Positions 33,020 to 42,430 of a stretch of DNA of 64,000 bases are shown here, piece after piece. Origin of the DNA: Parapedobacter flavus (GTDB lineage Bacteria > Bacteroidota > Bacteroidia > Sphingobacteriales > Sphingobacteriaceae). Both the position numbers and the translations under genes were made by a program. The DNA lies in the NCBI RefSeq assembly GCF_035818675.1, contig NZ_JAYKZZ010000009.1:1-64000 (forward strand), in the 5' to 3' direction. A model generated the notes under the pieces. That model worked only from the letters and a program-made list of their open reading frames with translations. It did not search any database and was not told the DNA's origin. Position 1 is the stretch's first letter. Each line of letters begins with the position of its first letter.

Positions 33020-35676
33020 TGCCCATGCAACGCGCAGGACATAGCTCAAAGGTCGCCCGTTGGATAGGGGGTCTGTTACTTGGGGTCTGTTTAGCAGCAT
33101 GCCAATCGGCACAAGCCCCTGCGCGCAAAACCGTCGTATCGGAAACGATCAGTGAAGAAGCGTTACTCGATCGCTTGGATACCCTGGGCGCCATCGCCTA
33201 CGATCATCCTGAGCAGTATATTAATCGACCCGATTCTTTCCTTAATCGCCTGCCCCGGCGACCTACTTCCCCAGAGGGCAAGGAAATGTATGCCTGGCTA
33301 TTACTCAATGTGGCTTACGCCCTCCGGGAACACGGACATACACTAGAAAGCATTCAATACTATGAAACGGCATTGAACTACTGTACGTCCGAGCAGCTGA
33401 CAAGTCCGGATCGCGTGTTGTATATTGCTAGACCGCTGGGAAATCTATACACCCAGGTCGGAGATCTTCAGAAGGCACTTCATATCCACCTGAAAGCCAT
33501 TCAGCTCACCAAAGGACAAGCATCCCAGCAGGCTGCCCTGTACGGCAACTTGGCGATTGTATACCAACAACTTGGACAACCGGATAAGGTGTTAGAGGCT
33601 TGTAAAAGCGGGCTATCTTACCTCGACCCCACTGCACTGCAGGCTGCACTTTTATACAATACCATGGCGAGCACCTACCAGGAAAGGCAGCATCTGGATA
33701 GCGCGCATATAGCCAACGGGTCGGCTTTGACGTTGCTTACCAACCATGCCCTGAAAGGCGATACGGTGCTATGGTATGCGGAAGCCTTGCACCAAAAGGG
33801 GCTTCTGACCGCCCAGCAACACCGGATAGATCAAGCCCTCCCTTTCATCAATCGCGCCATTGAGCTGGCCGAAACCCATTTTCCATTCCGGAAAAACCGG
33901 GAAAAGGCCAAATACTACTATATGCGTGGTAATCTAAAAAGCCTCAACAACCAGCCTACCGATGCTAAAGCAGATTTTATCCGTGTATTGGATTTGCTCG
34001 GTGCTACGGAGACCGACTTTCCGGCAGACTACACCATTACCGATGCACTTTGGGGGTTGGCACGAATTCATCGGTCCCAGCAACCAGATTCGGCTGTATA
34101 TTACTATACCAAAACCTTGGAACATTCTTATTATACGCAGCAGTTAATTACGAGTAAACGGAGCCATTATCAAAATTCAGCATGGAATCGTTCGCTCCTT
34201 CAAGAAGTCATATCCGCTCTCCTCGAGACGTATAGGACGACCACAGATCAGGTGCGGCAGCAAGATCTTATCTTACGAATGCTATGGGTTATTGAGCTAT
34301 CAAAAGGACGACAACTCCTCCAAGAAGTGAACCGGACGAACCGCTGGGCGGCAACAGATCGGCCGGATCTGCAAGAAAACCGGGAACACTTGCAGTATCT
34401 GTATGGTCAGCTTGCCGCAACTAGGGACACCACACTACGTTCCGAATACAGACGTCAAATTGCAAACACAGCCTTCCAACTGCAGCTTTCTGAGCAGCAT
34501 TTCGATCGGGATTTTACGCCCCCGGTCATGCGTGATTTTAATGATTTCGCAGGGCGGGTTTCAGAATCCAAAGCATTGATCAGCTATTTCATGCCCGATA
34601 GCGGGTCGGGATTAGCGATCTATTGCGTCCAAGGACAATACCGTATCCATTCCATCGATAGCGTTCGGAAAGTGTCTCAGCGCATAAACCATTTCGTTCA
34701 AGACTATTTCCACGCTGGACCCAGTGCCTATGAAAACAACCCCGGGGCATATGAGCGCCGAGCCGACGGTCTGCGAGAAACACTGATGCCCTTCTTCAGT
34801 GCCTTGCAGCAAAAAGAACTGATCGTTTCATTAGACGGCATTTTATTTACGCTGCCCTTCGAGGCGCTCATGGAAAAAGGGTGCTTTTTAGTACAATCTA
34901 ATTCCATTGCCTATACCTATACCCTATTACTCAATCAACGGTATGCTACCATCGAGACGGTGCACCCGGGAATCCGTTGCTTTGCCAAATCCGACTATGG
35001 GGGTAAACTGCCGGACTTGCCTTTTGTAGCGGCAGAAAAGGAATTATTGTCCAGTCAATTTAACGGGGAGATATTTGAGGGTGCGAACTTGACCGATTCG
35101 GCCATTCTGGATGCGCTTGAACATGGGGCATTGCTGCATATATCCGCCCATGCGGTAAGTGGCGACGGGGTCTCTCCCTATATTGCATTTGACCGACCTT
35201 TTACTTTAGACAAACTGAGTTATGCCGTCACGCAGTCGCCACTTGTCGTTTTATCCGCTTGTTATACGGCCACAGGCACTCCGGTGAAGGCCGAGGGCTT
35301 AGAAAGCCTCAATAAAGCATTTATAAGTAAAGGGGTTCTGGGCGTAATTGCAGCGTACTGGCCCGTTGATGATGCCACTATGCCGAAATTCATGCGTTTG
35401 TTTTACGAACAACTGGCTAAGCAGCATGTTCCCTCGGTGGCACTTTCCCGTGCTAAGCAACTTTATCTGGAAAACGCCACGATTCCACTAAAGAATCCCT
35501 GGTACTGGGCGACGCTTAATTATACGGGTGTGTATACCCGGATTATCGTATCGGAATCAACCCCCTGGAAGGGCTGGGTTTTAGGCATCGCAGGATTCGG
35601 TTTCCTGGGAATAGGGATTGGGTATTTTCGACACCGACGGAAAGCAGTAAACATAAAAAGCGGGCAAATCAATTGA
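33019..35676 (+). CDS. TPR-CHAT peptidase, lipoprotein-like with C-terminal membrane helix
   Basis: 885 residues. The N-terminus ends in a lipobox (LLGVCLAACQS). TPR repeats run from about 90 to 400 (for example SIQYYETALNYCTSEQ, GNLYTQVGDLQKALHIHLKA). The CHAT domain spans about 515-845, with catalytic His711 (LLHISAHAVSGDG) and Cys748 (VVLSACYTATG) and the family's ending NPWYWATLNYTG. A membrane helix (WVLGIAGFGFLGIGIGYF) follows at 853-870. TPR-CHAT proteins of other bacteria act as proteases gated by a partner; the substrate here is unknown. It is coupled to the PKD gene. Confidence 0.85.
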   Translation: MPMQRAGHSSKVARWIGGLLLGVCLAACQSAQAPARKTVVSETISEEALLDRLDTLGAIAYDHPEQYINRPDSFLNRLPRRPTSPEGKEMYAWLLLNVAYALREHGHTLESIQYYETALNYCTSEQLTSPDRVLYIARPLGNLYTQVGDLQKALHIHLKAIQLTKGQASQQAALYGNLAIVYQQLGQPDKVLEACKSGLSYLDPTALQAALLYNTMASTYQERQHLDSAHIANGSALTLLTNHALKGDTVLWYAEALHQKGLLTAQQHRIDQALPFINRAIELAETHFPFRKNREKAKYYYMRGNLKSLNNQPTDAKADFIRVLDLLGATETDFPADYTITDALWGLARIHRSQQPDSAVYYYTKTLEHSYYTQQLITSKRSHYQNSAWNRSLLQEVISALLETYRTTTDQVRQQDLILRMLWVIELSKGRQLLQEVNRTNRWAATDRPDLQENREHLQYLYGQLAATRDTTLRSEYRRQIANTAFQLQLSEQHFDRDFTPPVMRDFNDFAGRVSESKALISYFMPDSGSGLAIYCVQGQYRIHSIDSVRKVSQRINHFVQDYFHAGPSAYENNPGAYERRADGLRETLMPFFSALQQKELIVSLDGILFTLPFEALMEKGCFLVQSNSIAYTYTLLLNQRYATIETVHPGIRCFAKSDYGGKLPDLPFVAAEKELLSSQFNGEIFEGANLTDSAILDALEHGALLHISAHAVSGDGVSPYIAFDRPFTLDKLSYAVTQSPLVVLSACYTATGTPVKAEGLESLNKAFISKGVLGVIAAYWPVDDATMPKFMRLFYEQLAKQHVPSVALSRAKQLYLENATIPLKNPWYWATLNYTGVYTRIIVSESTPWKGWVLGIAGFGFLGIGIGYFRHRRKAVNIKSGQIN

Positions 35677-35687
35677 TCTACCCGCTT
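35656..35687 (-). terminator. Terminator of the OmpA gene
   Basis: AAGCGGG pairs with CCCGCTT, and the minus strand continues with TTTTT, as expected for the leftward OmpA gene that ends 30 bp away. It overlaps the last codons of the CHAT gene. Confidence 0.65.
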
Positions 35688-35716
35688 GGCTTCCCATTAA
35701 GCGCAGTCTGCTTAGG

Positions 35717-37519
35717 TTACTTCACTTGATAGTCCAATACCCGTATTTCCGTGCGCCGGTTCTGTTGGTGCAGTTCTTCTGGACAGTCCTGATTGTTGCT
35801 GCAGTCGTTCAATAGCCGGGTTTCGCCATAACCTCGGGCTTCCATGCGATTCCGTTGGATGCCTTTGCCTTCCAGGTAGGCGACCGCCGATTCGGCTCTT
35901 TGTTGAGACAGACGCAGGTTATACGCATCCTTACCTCTGCTATCGGTGTGCGAAGACAGCTCAATGCGTAAGCTTGGGTTTTGCAACATGATGTTGGCTA
36001 CATTATCCAAAACTAACGCCGCATCTCTCCTGATGTTACTTTGGTCGAAATCGTAGAGGATATTTTTCACTACCCAGCTGGCTCCTTTCTTCAAGTCATT
36101 CACGCCTAACTTAAGGGTTACATACAGTGTCTTACTGCGATCGAGTCCCATTGTTCCTACCCGTTCGGTTTGCGAATATTTTCCGGCTTGATTGGCCACT
36201 ACATTGTAAGCCGATTGTTGTTCCAGCTGATAGATGAATTTACCCTCACCATCGGATACCTGACTCATGTTGGTGTGCGTACCCTCATTGGTCAGGATGG
36301 TATTGATTCCGGAAAGGGTTCGGTTTGAATCCCCATCTACCGTTTCCCCGATCAGGGTAAACCGTGGATCGTTATGCAACAGCTCTTTGTATATCGTTCC
36401 GCCGCTGGCTGCGAAATCTGCTTCACTTAGTATTACCGCGGCCGTTTCAATGCCGTTCTTTTCACCTTTTATCCGGTATTCTCCGCTTTCCACGCCATTC
36501 AGTCGCCGGGCTTCTCCATTCGCGTTGGTAATGGATACTTGTTCGCCCTGAGGCCCGCTAATGACTACTTTAACTCCGCTCAGAGCAAGTCCGGTCTGCT
36601 TGTCTTTGACTACCACGATTAGATCTTTCGCCTGCGTGGGTTGCGATTGCGGTACAGCTTCTACCACTGGGGCAACCGGTCGCTCCGCAGGTTTATGTGG
36701 TTTACGTTTGCCGAAAGTGTATTTGATGCCAACCGTCATATTCACCGCCTGGGTATACGTACGCCTGACCGTCGAGCGATCGGTATAAAAATTAGATGCA
36801 TCGTCTACATACGTGCCTTCGGTAATCGCTGCCGAGACTTCTTGCTCCCGGATAAAAAAGTCGCTGTTTTTGCCTCCAAATTGCTTACCGAAGGTGGACA
36901 AATAATCACCCTGCAGAAAAACACCGATTTGTGGGGTCACCGCATAATTGAAACGGACACCGCCGACAGCCAGCCATGCCCAGGCCTTATCGGATACATT
37001 TGCCGTAGAACGGACCTGCAAGGTATCGGTTATGCTACCACCTCCACTGGGATCTTTAAGCGTATACACCAATTGCCGCTGATAGTTCGGAAATTGCTGG
37101 TGAAGTACGCCAGCCTTAGCGAACAGTTCAAAGCCCATTTTTCCGGAATTAAATTGATAGGTAGGCCCTATGGCTATTCCCATATGGCGGAAACGTTTTG
37201 CATTATTGAACGTGGTGGCCAGATAGCCATTCCGAAACTGTAAACTATCACCTCCCCATAGCGGATGCTGCATAATACGCGCATCCAGCCCTACTCCAAA
37301 ATGACCATCCCCGAAATAATAATCGGCAAATATTCCGCCCACATACCCTATATTCGCCCTCGCCGTGTCGCCGTGGTAATCTCCCAGGGTAGCACTTGCT
37401 CCCCCGAAAAGTCCCACTTGCCAGGGTGTTTGTTCCTGTGCCCGAACCTGTAGCATACTGCCAGTATGTAATACCAGGGCAATGATCGCTGTTAATGTAA
37501 TTTGTATAACCTTTTTCAT
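35717..37519 (-). CDS. OmpA-family outer-membrane protein with carboxypeptidase-like repeats
   Basis: 600 residues with a signal peptide (KKVIQITLTAIIALVLHTGS). Residues 30-275 are a beta-barrel-like porin part (WQVGLFGGASATLGDYHGD, ending VGIKYTFGKRK). Then come a proline-rich linker, two carboxypeptidase-like domains (VVVKDKQTGLALSGVKVVIS; LIGETVDGDSNRTLSGINTI), and an OmpA domain at 480-600 with the peptidoglycan motif LSSHTDSRGKDAYNLRLSQQ and RAESAVAYLEGKGI. It links outer membrane and wall. It faces the CHAT operon and may belong to the same surface system. Confidence 0.88.
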   Translation of the reverse strand: MKKVIQITLTAIIALVLHTGSMLQVRAQEQTPWQVGLFGGASATLGDYHGDTARANIGYVGGIFADYYFGDGHFGVGLDARIMQHPLWGGDSLQFRNGYLATTFNNAKRFRHMGIAIGPTYQFNSGKMGFELFAKAGVLHQQFPNYQRQLVYTLKDPSGGGSITDTLQVRSTANVSDKAWAWLAVGGVRFNYAVTPQIGVFLQGDYLSTFGKQFGGKNSDFFIREQEVSAAITEGTYVDDASNFYTDRSTVRRTYTQAVNMTVGIKYTFGKRKPHKPAERPVAPVVEAVPQSQPTQAKDLIVVVKDKQTGLALSGVKVVISGPQGEQVSITNANGEARRLNGVESGEYRIKGEKNGIETAAVILSEADFAASGGTIYKELLHNDPRFTLIGETVDGDSNRTLSGINTILTNEGTHTNMSQVSDGEGKFIYQLEQQSAYNVVANQAGKYSQTERVGTMGLDRSKTLYVTLKLGVNDLKKGASWVVKNILYDFDQSNIRRDAALVLDNVANIMLQNPSLRIELSSHTDSRGKDAYNLRLSQQRAESAVAYLEGKGIQRNRMEARGYGETRLLNDCSNNQDCPEELHQQNRRTEIRVLDYQVK

Positions 37520-37624
37520 AACATGTAAATTTTGTTGAATATTTTCTGAAGGTATATCAAGCCTTGAGCGGAAATGTTACCTTCAACGCCGGAGGTATCG
37601 TTCAGCAAACTAGCTATCAACTGC

Positions 37625-37867
37625 TTAATGTTTTGAAAATTCAGAAAAACGGATCCTGACCTTATACGAAAGACAGGGTATTCTTCCTGAAATCAGCGGT
37701 GTCGCTGGAGGTGGTAAGGGATAGTGGCATCTGGTAAGAATACAGACAACATAATGGTTGGTGTCAATAAATTTTCTCTCGCTTTTGTGATGGACACAGA
37801 TTTTTACGTTGTAGGTGCCATCGGTTTTTTTGTGGTGCTCATAAACTTTTGCGCTTACGGTTGTCAT
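37625..37867 (-). pseudogene. Tyrosine integrase remnant (N-terminal arm-binding domain)
   Basis: From ATG 37867 the frame reads TTVSAKVYEHHKKTDGTYNV, KICVHHKSERKFIDTNHYVV, the start of Bacteroidota integrases of the CTnDOT type. The similarity stops there and the frame ends after 40 unrelated residues. The rest of the gene is missing. It lies 185 bp from the 3' end of tRNA-Lys, the usual position of a tRNA-targeting integrase, and marks an element now lost. The AT-rich 37520-37624 stretch beside it holds no gene. Confidence 0.7.
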
Positions 37868-38012
37868 AATTTTTTCAGTTAGCACGCAAAAATTTCCGTT
37901 ACCTATTTGTTACGGTTTTGCGTGAAATTCAACAAAAAACTATGTAAATCCCACCGTTTCGGGGTATCCGAAACGGCTTGAGCAGATGTCTCTAATCTGC
38001 CCTTAGAAATGC

Positions 38013-38047
38013 AAAAAAGCCGTTTCTCCAGATGAAAAACGGCTTTC
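38013..38047 (-). terminator. Rho-independent terminator of the second tRNA-Lys
   Basis: AAAGCCGTTT pairs with AAACGGCTTT over an 11-base loop, followed by TTT on the minus strand. It begins six bases past the encoded CCA. Confidence 0.8.
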
Positions 38048-38052
38048 TATTG

Positions 38053-38128
38053 TGGTGACCCCGGACAGGTTCGAACTGTCGACCCACTGATTAAGAGTCA
38101 GTTGCTCTACCAGCTGAGCTACGGAGTC
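38053..38128 (-). tRNA. tRNA-Lys (anticodon CTT)
   Basis: All stems pair without mismatch: acceptor GACTCCG/CGGGGTC, anticodon stem ACTGA/TCAGT around CTCTTAA, T-arm GACAG/CTGTC around TTCGAAC. The discriminator is A and CCA is encoded. It is a normal copy, in contrast to the one at 8.6 kb. Confidence 0.95.
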
Positions 38129-38205
38129 GGTATTGTTTCCTTTTGCAAGGGAGGCAAATGTAGGGAATGTCACTTTTATATGCAAAAATTTATAGGCAAA
38201 AATAG

Positions 38206-38718
38206 TCACAATTCGTCTGGGTCATATCCACCGAGACAATCCATACACGCATTTCCGTAGGCGTTGTATTCATCGTATGCAGCACCTGGTTTGCCATACA
38301 GGGTAATAATACGGTCTACCCTGATTCTTGCCGCCGTATCCATTACGATAAAAAGACCCTCCTTGGTAATCTCTTTCAGTTTAATGACCTTGCCTGCGGC
38401 TTCGCAAACTCCTTCGTCGCGACAGAAATAAAAAATTTTGCCGGTCTGTTTCTTTTCGATGGCCTCTTCGATGACCTCGCGGTATTCCCACGCCACCGGC
38501 AGGTATGATGTATCTGCGGCTTCTTTAAGGGCCATTCCAAGCTTATTTTCCTGCTTCATATATGTTTTGTTTAGCCGGTTATCACTGATGGGCAACTTTT
38601 TGCTCCAAACAAAGGTACGAAATACCGGACCAATGGCCGCGTCTCGGTAGATTGGCTTTGTTTTTTTATCTTTGTCTGCCACGTGTACATCGCCCGTAGG
38701 CAATAAAATACGATTCAT
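38206..38718 (-). CDS. Hypothetical protein (170 residues)
   Basis: ATG 38718 was chosen because the upstream codons overlap the divergent small gene. The protein is soluble, with a central helical part (KQENKLGMALKEAADTSYLP, EYREVIEEAIEKKQTGKIFY). A Cys pair (FYFCRDEGVCEAAG) and a C-terminal CMDCLGGYD could bind a metal. No family recognised. The start codon is 6 bp from the divergent DUF6965-like gene, so they share a control region. Confidence 0.6.
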   Translation of the reverse strand: MNRILLPTGDVHVADKDKKTKPIYRDAAIGPVFRTFVWSKKLPISDNRLNKTYMKQENKLGMALKEAADTSYLPVAWEYREVIEEAIEKKQTGKIFYFCRDEGVCEAAGKVIKLKEITKEGLFIVMDTAARIRVDRIITLYGKPGAAYDEYNAYGNACMDCLGGYDPDEL

Positions 38719-38724
38719 AGCATG

Positions 38725-38946
38725 ATGTCCATTCAAGAACTTGAAGACTTCTTCCGTACGCACCCGGTACCCGCAGGTACCATGCTCAATGCCGCAAATG
38801 TCATCACCGAGCCGGATAAATTCTTGGAGGTTAACCTCGGCGTCGTCCGGGCCTGGCCACGCGATCTGAATAAATGCCCCAGCTACTGGCACCTTTGCCA
38901 ACTGGCCGCTATCATTGCGGGCAACGAGCGGATAGCGGAGGCCTGA
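38725..38946 (+). CDS. DUF6965-like small protein
   Basis: 73 residues. Pattern: SIQELEDFFRTHPVPAGTML, NAANVITEPDKFLEVNLGVV and SYWHLCQLAAII, which fits the small DUF6965 proteins of Bacteroidota (from memory). Cytosolic, function unknown. Its stop overlaps the MFS start (TGATG), so the two are coupled. Confidence 0.55.
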   Translation: MSIQELEDFFRTHPVPAGTMLNAANVITEPDKFLEVNLGVVRAWPRDLNKCPSYWHLCQLAAIIAGNERIAEA

Positions 38947-40136
38947 TGAGCCCGACGCTAAAAAGGGGTGCGCTCCTCGTTGTCATCTATCTGGCATTTA
39001 TCAGCTTAGGCTTGCCCGATTCGTTGCTCGGTCCAGCATGGCCCACGATGTATATGGACCTGGATGTACCCATACATTTTGCAGGTATCATTTCGATGGT
39101 TGTGGCAGGGGGCACGGTGGTTTCCAGTTTATTTAGTGCGCGGCTGATTGCCCGGTTGGGGGTTGCATCGGTGACTACCTGCAGCGTCTTGATGACTGCC
39201 CTGGCATTGTTGGGCTTTGCTTTTTCACACCATTTCGTTTTTTTGTGCCTACTTGCCGTTCCGCTTGGTTTAGGGGCGGGTTGTGTCGATGCGGCCCTTA
39301 ATAACTACGTGGCGCTGCACTACAAAGCGAAGCACATGAACTGGCTGCACTGCTTCTGGGGCGTGGGCGCCGCAATCGGTCCAATAATTATGGCTGGCCA
39401 ATTGGCGCAGGGGCAGTCGTGGACAAACGGGTATTTAGCAGTTGGTACGATTCAAGTAGCGTTGGTACTGCTTTTGCTGTTGTCGACGCCTCTTTGGATG
39501 CGTAAGCCCGCATCGGCCGCCATGGATTCGACGGAACCTAATAAAGGATTTAAATCGATGCTGCGTATACCCGGTCTGAAGCAGGCACTGGCAGTGTTCT
39601 TCTGTTACTGTTCCGTCGAAGCCACCTTCGGCCTATGGGGAGCGAGTTACCTGGTTTTCACGAGGCAACTGGAGCCCGATGATGCAGCCAGATTGGTTTC
39701 CCTGTATTACGTGGGCATCACGGTGGGTCGGTTTGTTTCGGGTTTCGCCACGGAACGGCTTTCCAACAAACAATTGGTGTATATTGGGCAGGGGGTGGTC
39801 GTTCTCGGATTGATTAGCTTATTGGTACCGTTTGATGTTGCCGTTATGCCGGGCTTCCTGTTGATTGGTCTGGGATGTGCGCCCATCTTTCCGAGCTTAC
39901 TGCATGAGACACCACGGAATTTCGGTGAAAAACATGCGCAGGCCATTATGGGCATGCAAATGGCCAGTGCATATATCGGAATTACTTTCATGCCGTTATT
40001 ATTTGGAAGATTGGCGGCTTACCTAAATTATTCATGGTTGTTGGGTTTTATTGCCGTCCTGCTCGCCCTACAAATTTTCATGACTTATAAGCTGAACCGT
40101 AAGGTGTCTCAAAGGTTCCGGTGGTCCGATTTTTGA
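38946..40136 (+). CDS. MFS transporter
   Basis: 396 residues from ATG 38946, with 12 predicted membrane helices. The first begins LLVVIYLAFISLGLPDSLLG, and a loop with SARLIARLG corresponds to the motif after helix 2. The layout resembles the FucP/sugar-type or fosmidomycin-like subgroup, but the substrate is unknown. Residues 97-107 (LGLGAGCVDAALNN) resemble the signature of sugar MFS proteins related to YbfB/FucP. It is coupled to the small upstream gene. Confidence 0.85.
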   Translation: MSPTLKRGALLVVIYLAFISLGLPDSLLGPAWPTMYMDLDVPIHFAGIISMVVAGGTVVSSLFSARLIARLGVASVTTCSVLMTALALLGFAFSHHFVFLCLLAVPLGLGAGCVDAALNNYVALHYKAKHMNWLHCFWGVGAAIGPIIMAGQLAQGQSWTNGYLAVGTIQVALVLLLLLSTPLWMRKPASAAMDSTEPNKGFKSMLRIPGLKQALAVFFCYCSVEATFGLWGASYLVFTRQLEPDDAARLVSLYYVGITVGRFVSGFATERLSNKQLVYIGQGVVVLGLISLLVPFDVAVMPGFLLIGLGCAPIFPSLLHETPRNFGEKHAQAIMGMQMASAYIGITFMPLLFGRLAAYLNYSWLLGFIAVLLALQIFMTYKLNRKVSQRFRWSDF

Positions 40137-40209
40137 CCGGTTATGATTTTCTCCCTATCTTGGGCGCTAAGAATAATCGATAGTTGAATTTTATTATAAA
40201 ATAAAAGTT

Positions 40210-41007
40210 ATGCGGAGTGGTTTGTTGACCTTGGTATGTTGGGTGATGTTGGTTTGGAATGCCTTGGCGCAGGAGCAGGTTGACCGTGCCAAATATGAGC
40301 TCATCAGGGAAACCATTAATTTATTGGCTACGGATAAAGCGGTTTCCCAAGATACCGCATTCCGGATTTCATGCGAAGCGCTGGATTATGATTGCTTCGA
40401 ACAGCAGTTGGCTGGCAACCCAATAGCCGGTATCGAACGGTGGTACAACCGTTGGCGGTCTATGGCGGCAAGCGATGAGGCTGGTTTGAAAGCATTGCGT
40501 GACCGCATCTTTGCCGATATTTTTGAACGGGAGGGCAAAGGTTACCGAAAGCAGCTTGCGAGTTATGAAGGGTACGTAACCCGCACCGCGAACCTTATCG
40601 CTCTCCCCGTGGAAAACATACCGCCGGAAGTAGCTATGGATACGGTATCGGAGCGCGTCCCTGATCACGCCGTTTCGCAAACCATATATCCTGAACAATT
40701 AACTGATCAGATTGATAACCCCGAAAAAGAAGACCCCATGATTGCTTATCTTGCTATCGGCATCGGCCTCATTGCGCTTGCCATTGCCGCCTTACCATTT
40801 ATCAGGAAAAATGAACCGGAACGGCCTACAGATTTTGATGCGCTGGAAGAGCTGCACGGTCGGTTGGATGGCATCGCCTTACGGATGAAAAATCTCGAGC
40901 AGAAAATTACCGACCCCCAGGCTGCTGAGACGCTGACCCATCTTACCGATATTATGGAATCGGTAGAAAAGCGAGTGGTCGATCTGGAAAGCCGCGTCAG
41001 CAGATAG
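40210..41007 (+). CDS. Exported hypothetical protein with membrane helix and coiled coil
   Basis: 265 residues. A signal peptide (1-20, LLTLVCWVMLVWNALAQ) is followed by a helical periplasmic part (AKYELIRETINLLATDKAVS, YNRWRSMAASDEAGLKALRD). A membrane helix sits at 177-196 (MIAYLAIGIGLIALAIAALP). The cytosolic tail is a coiled coil (EELHGRLDGIALRMKNLEQK, IMESVEKRVVDLESRVS). Not recognised. It stands alone after the MFS gene. Confidence 0.6.
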   Translation: MRSGLLTLVCWVMLVWNALAQEQVDRAKYELIRETINLLATDKAVSQDTAFRISCEALDYDCFEQQLAGNPIAGIERWYNRWRSMAASDEAGLKALRDRIFADIFEREGKGYRKQLASYEGYVTRTANLIALPVENIPPEVAMDTVSERVPDHAVSQTIYPEQLTDQIDNPEKEDPMIAYLAIGIGLIALAIAALPFIRKNEPERPTDFDALEELHGRLDGIALRMKNLEQKITDPQAAETLTHLTDIMESVEKRVVDLESRVSR

Positions 41008-41100
41008 AGTGATCGTCATAAGGCTACTCTGTGTTCGAATTCAGCCATTAAAGATTTCAACATCATAATGGATCGTTTTTATAAAACGTATCTTTGGTAG

Positions 41101-41568
41101 ATGAAACAATCCATCATTCGCTATACGCTGATTGTTGCCTGCCTCTCGGCATGTGTGACCCAAAATTTTGCGCAAGAGAAGAAGACCGTGTTCAATCACG
41201 TTGCGCTATCCGTTTACGACCTTCAGAAAAGTACTTCCTTTTACGAGCATGTATTGCAACTCGATACCATTCCGGAACCGTTTAAGATAGGTAAGCACAA
41301 ATGGTTCGAAATTGGCCCCGGTTTAGCCCTTCATTTGGTAAATGATGCGACCGAGATCATTGAACACCGTAGAAATACGCACGTTTGTTTCAGTGTTGCA
41401 TCGATAGACGAGATCGTTGCCCGTCTTAATAAATACGGGGTGGCATACTACAACGTACAACAAGAGGTGGGTAAGGTAGGCACACGGGTGGATGGTGTAA
41501 AGCAACTCTATATCCAAGATCCCGACGGGTATTGGATTGAGATCAACGACGAACGAATGGAGCGGTGA
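41101..41568 (+). CDS. Exported VOC-family (glyoxalase fold) protein
   Basis: 155 residues with a signal peptide (RYTLIVACLSACVTQNFAQ). The VOC domain shows FNHVALSVYDLQKSTSFYEH, GPGLALHLVND and YIQDPDGYWIEIND, with His and Glu at positions used for metal binding in glyoxalases. It is exported, probably to the periplasm, which is uncommon for VOC proteins. The substrate is unknown. Confidence 0.8.
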   Translation: MKQSIIRYTLIVACLSACVTQNFAQEKKTVFNHVALSVYDLQKSTSFYEHVLQLDTIPEPFKIGKHKWFEIGPGLALHLVNDATEIIEHRRNTHVCFSVASIDEIVARLNKYGVAYYNVQQEVGKVGTRVDGVKQLYIQDPDGYWIEINDERMER

Positions 41569-41621
41569 AAATTGCATCTCGTCGCAACTATGCGTAACTT
41601 CGCCGGCAAATAACAGCAAAC

Positions 41622-42401
41622 ATGCAGCAAAGGCAATGGCGGGGAAGCCCGGAGAAGCGCGAAACAAACCAACAGGTATATGGTATCCGCGCAGTGATGG
41701 AAGCCATCGATGGTGGAAAAGAACTCGAATCCCTCTTTATCCAACGCGGTTTATCAGGCCCGCTATTTCTAGAGTTGAAACAGCTGCTCCGCCAGTATGA
41801 TATCGGCTACCAACAGGTACCGGTAGAAAAGTTGAATCGGATGACCGGCAAAAACCATCAAGGGGTAATTGCCGTGATTTCACCCATTGCCTACCAACGG
41901 GTGGAGGACGTGGTTCCATTGGTGTATGAGAGGGGAGAAGTACCCCTGCTGCTCATCCTTGATGGCATTACGGATGTGCGTAACCTGGGAGCAATCGCCC
42001 GGACGGCCGAATGCGTCGGTGCACATGCCCTCATCGTCCCCAAAAAAGGCTCGGCGGAAATCAATCCCGATGCCATCAAAACGTCCGCCGGTGCGTTGTT
42101 CAAAATCAACGTTTGCCGTGAAGATAGTTTATCGGGTACCGTACGATTCCTTCAGGACTCAGGCATTCAGGTAGTAGCCTGCACCGAAAAAACCGAAGAC
42201 AGTATCTATGGACTGGACTATTCTGGGCCTATCGCGTTTATTCTCGGTTCGGAAGAACACGGGATTGCCGACGACTTGATTCGTGTATCCGACCAGCTGG
42301 CGCGTATTCCCATGGGGGGCACCATTGCCTCGCTCAACGTTTCCGTGTCTGGCGGTGTCGTACTTTTCGAAGCACTTCGGCAACGCCTAGCCGCCAAATA
42401 G
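41622..42401 (+). CDS. rlmB: 23S rRNA (guanosine 2'-O)-methyltransferase RlmB-like (SpoU/TrmH family)
   Basis: 259 residues. An L30e-like N-terminal domain (YGIRAVMEAIDGGKELESLF) precedes the SPOUT domain with its three motifs: LDGITDVRNLGAIARTAECV, FILGSEEHGI and IPMGGTIASLNVSVSGGVVL. It makes a 2'-O-methylguanosine in 23S rRNA (G2251 in E. coli) using AdoMet. The assignment to RlmB rather than another TrmH type rests on length and motifs. It converges with smc, 29 bp apart. Confidence 0.85.
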   Translation: MQQRQWRGSPEKRETNQQVYGIRAVMEAIDGGKELESLFIQRGLSGPLFLELKQLLRQYDIGYQQVPVEKLNRMTGKNHQGVIAVISPIAYQRVEDVVPLVYERGEVPLLLILDGITDVRNLGAIARTAECVGAHALIVPKKGSAEINPDAIKTSAGALFKINVCREDSLSGTVRFLQDSGIQVVACTEKTEDSIYGLDYSGPIAFILGSEEHGIADDLIRVSDQLARIPMGGTIASLNVSVSGGVVLFEALRQRLAAK

Positions 42402-42430
42402 CCCCTCACCCCACATCGCGGTTCGCCCAG

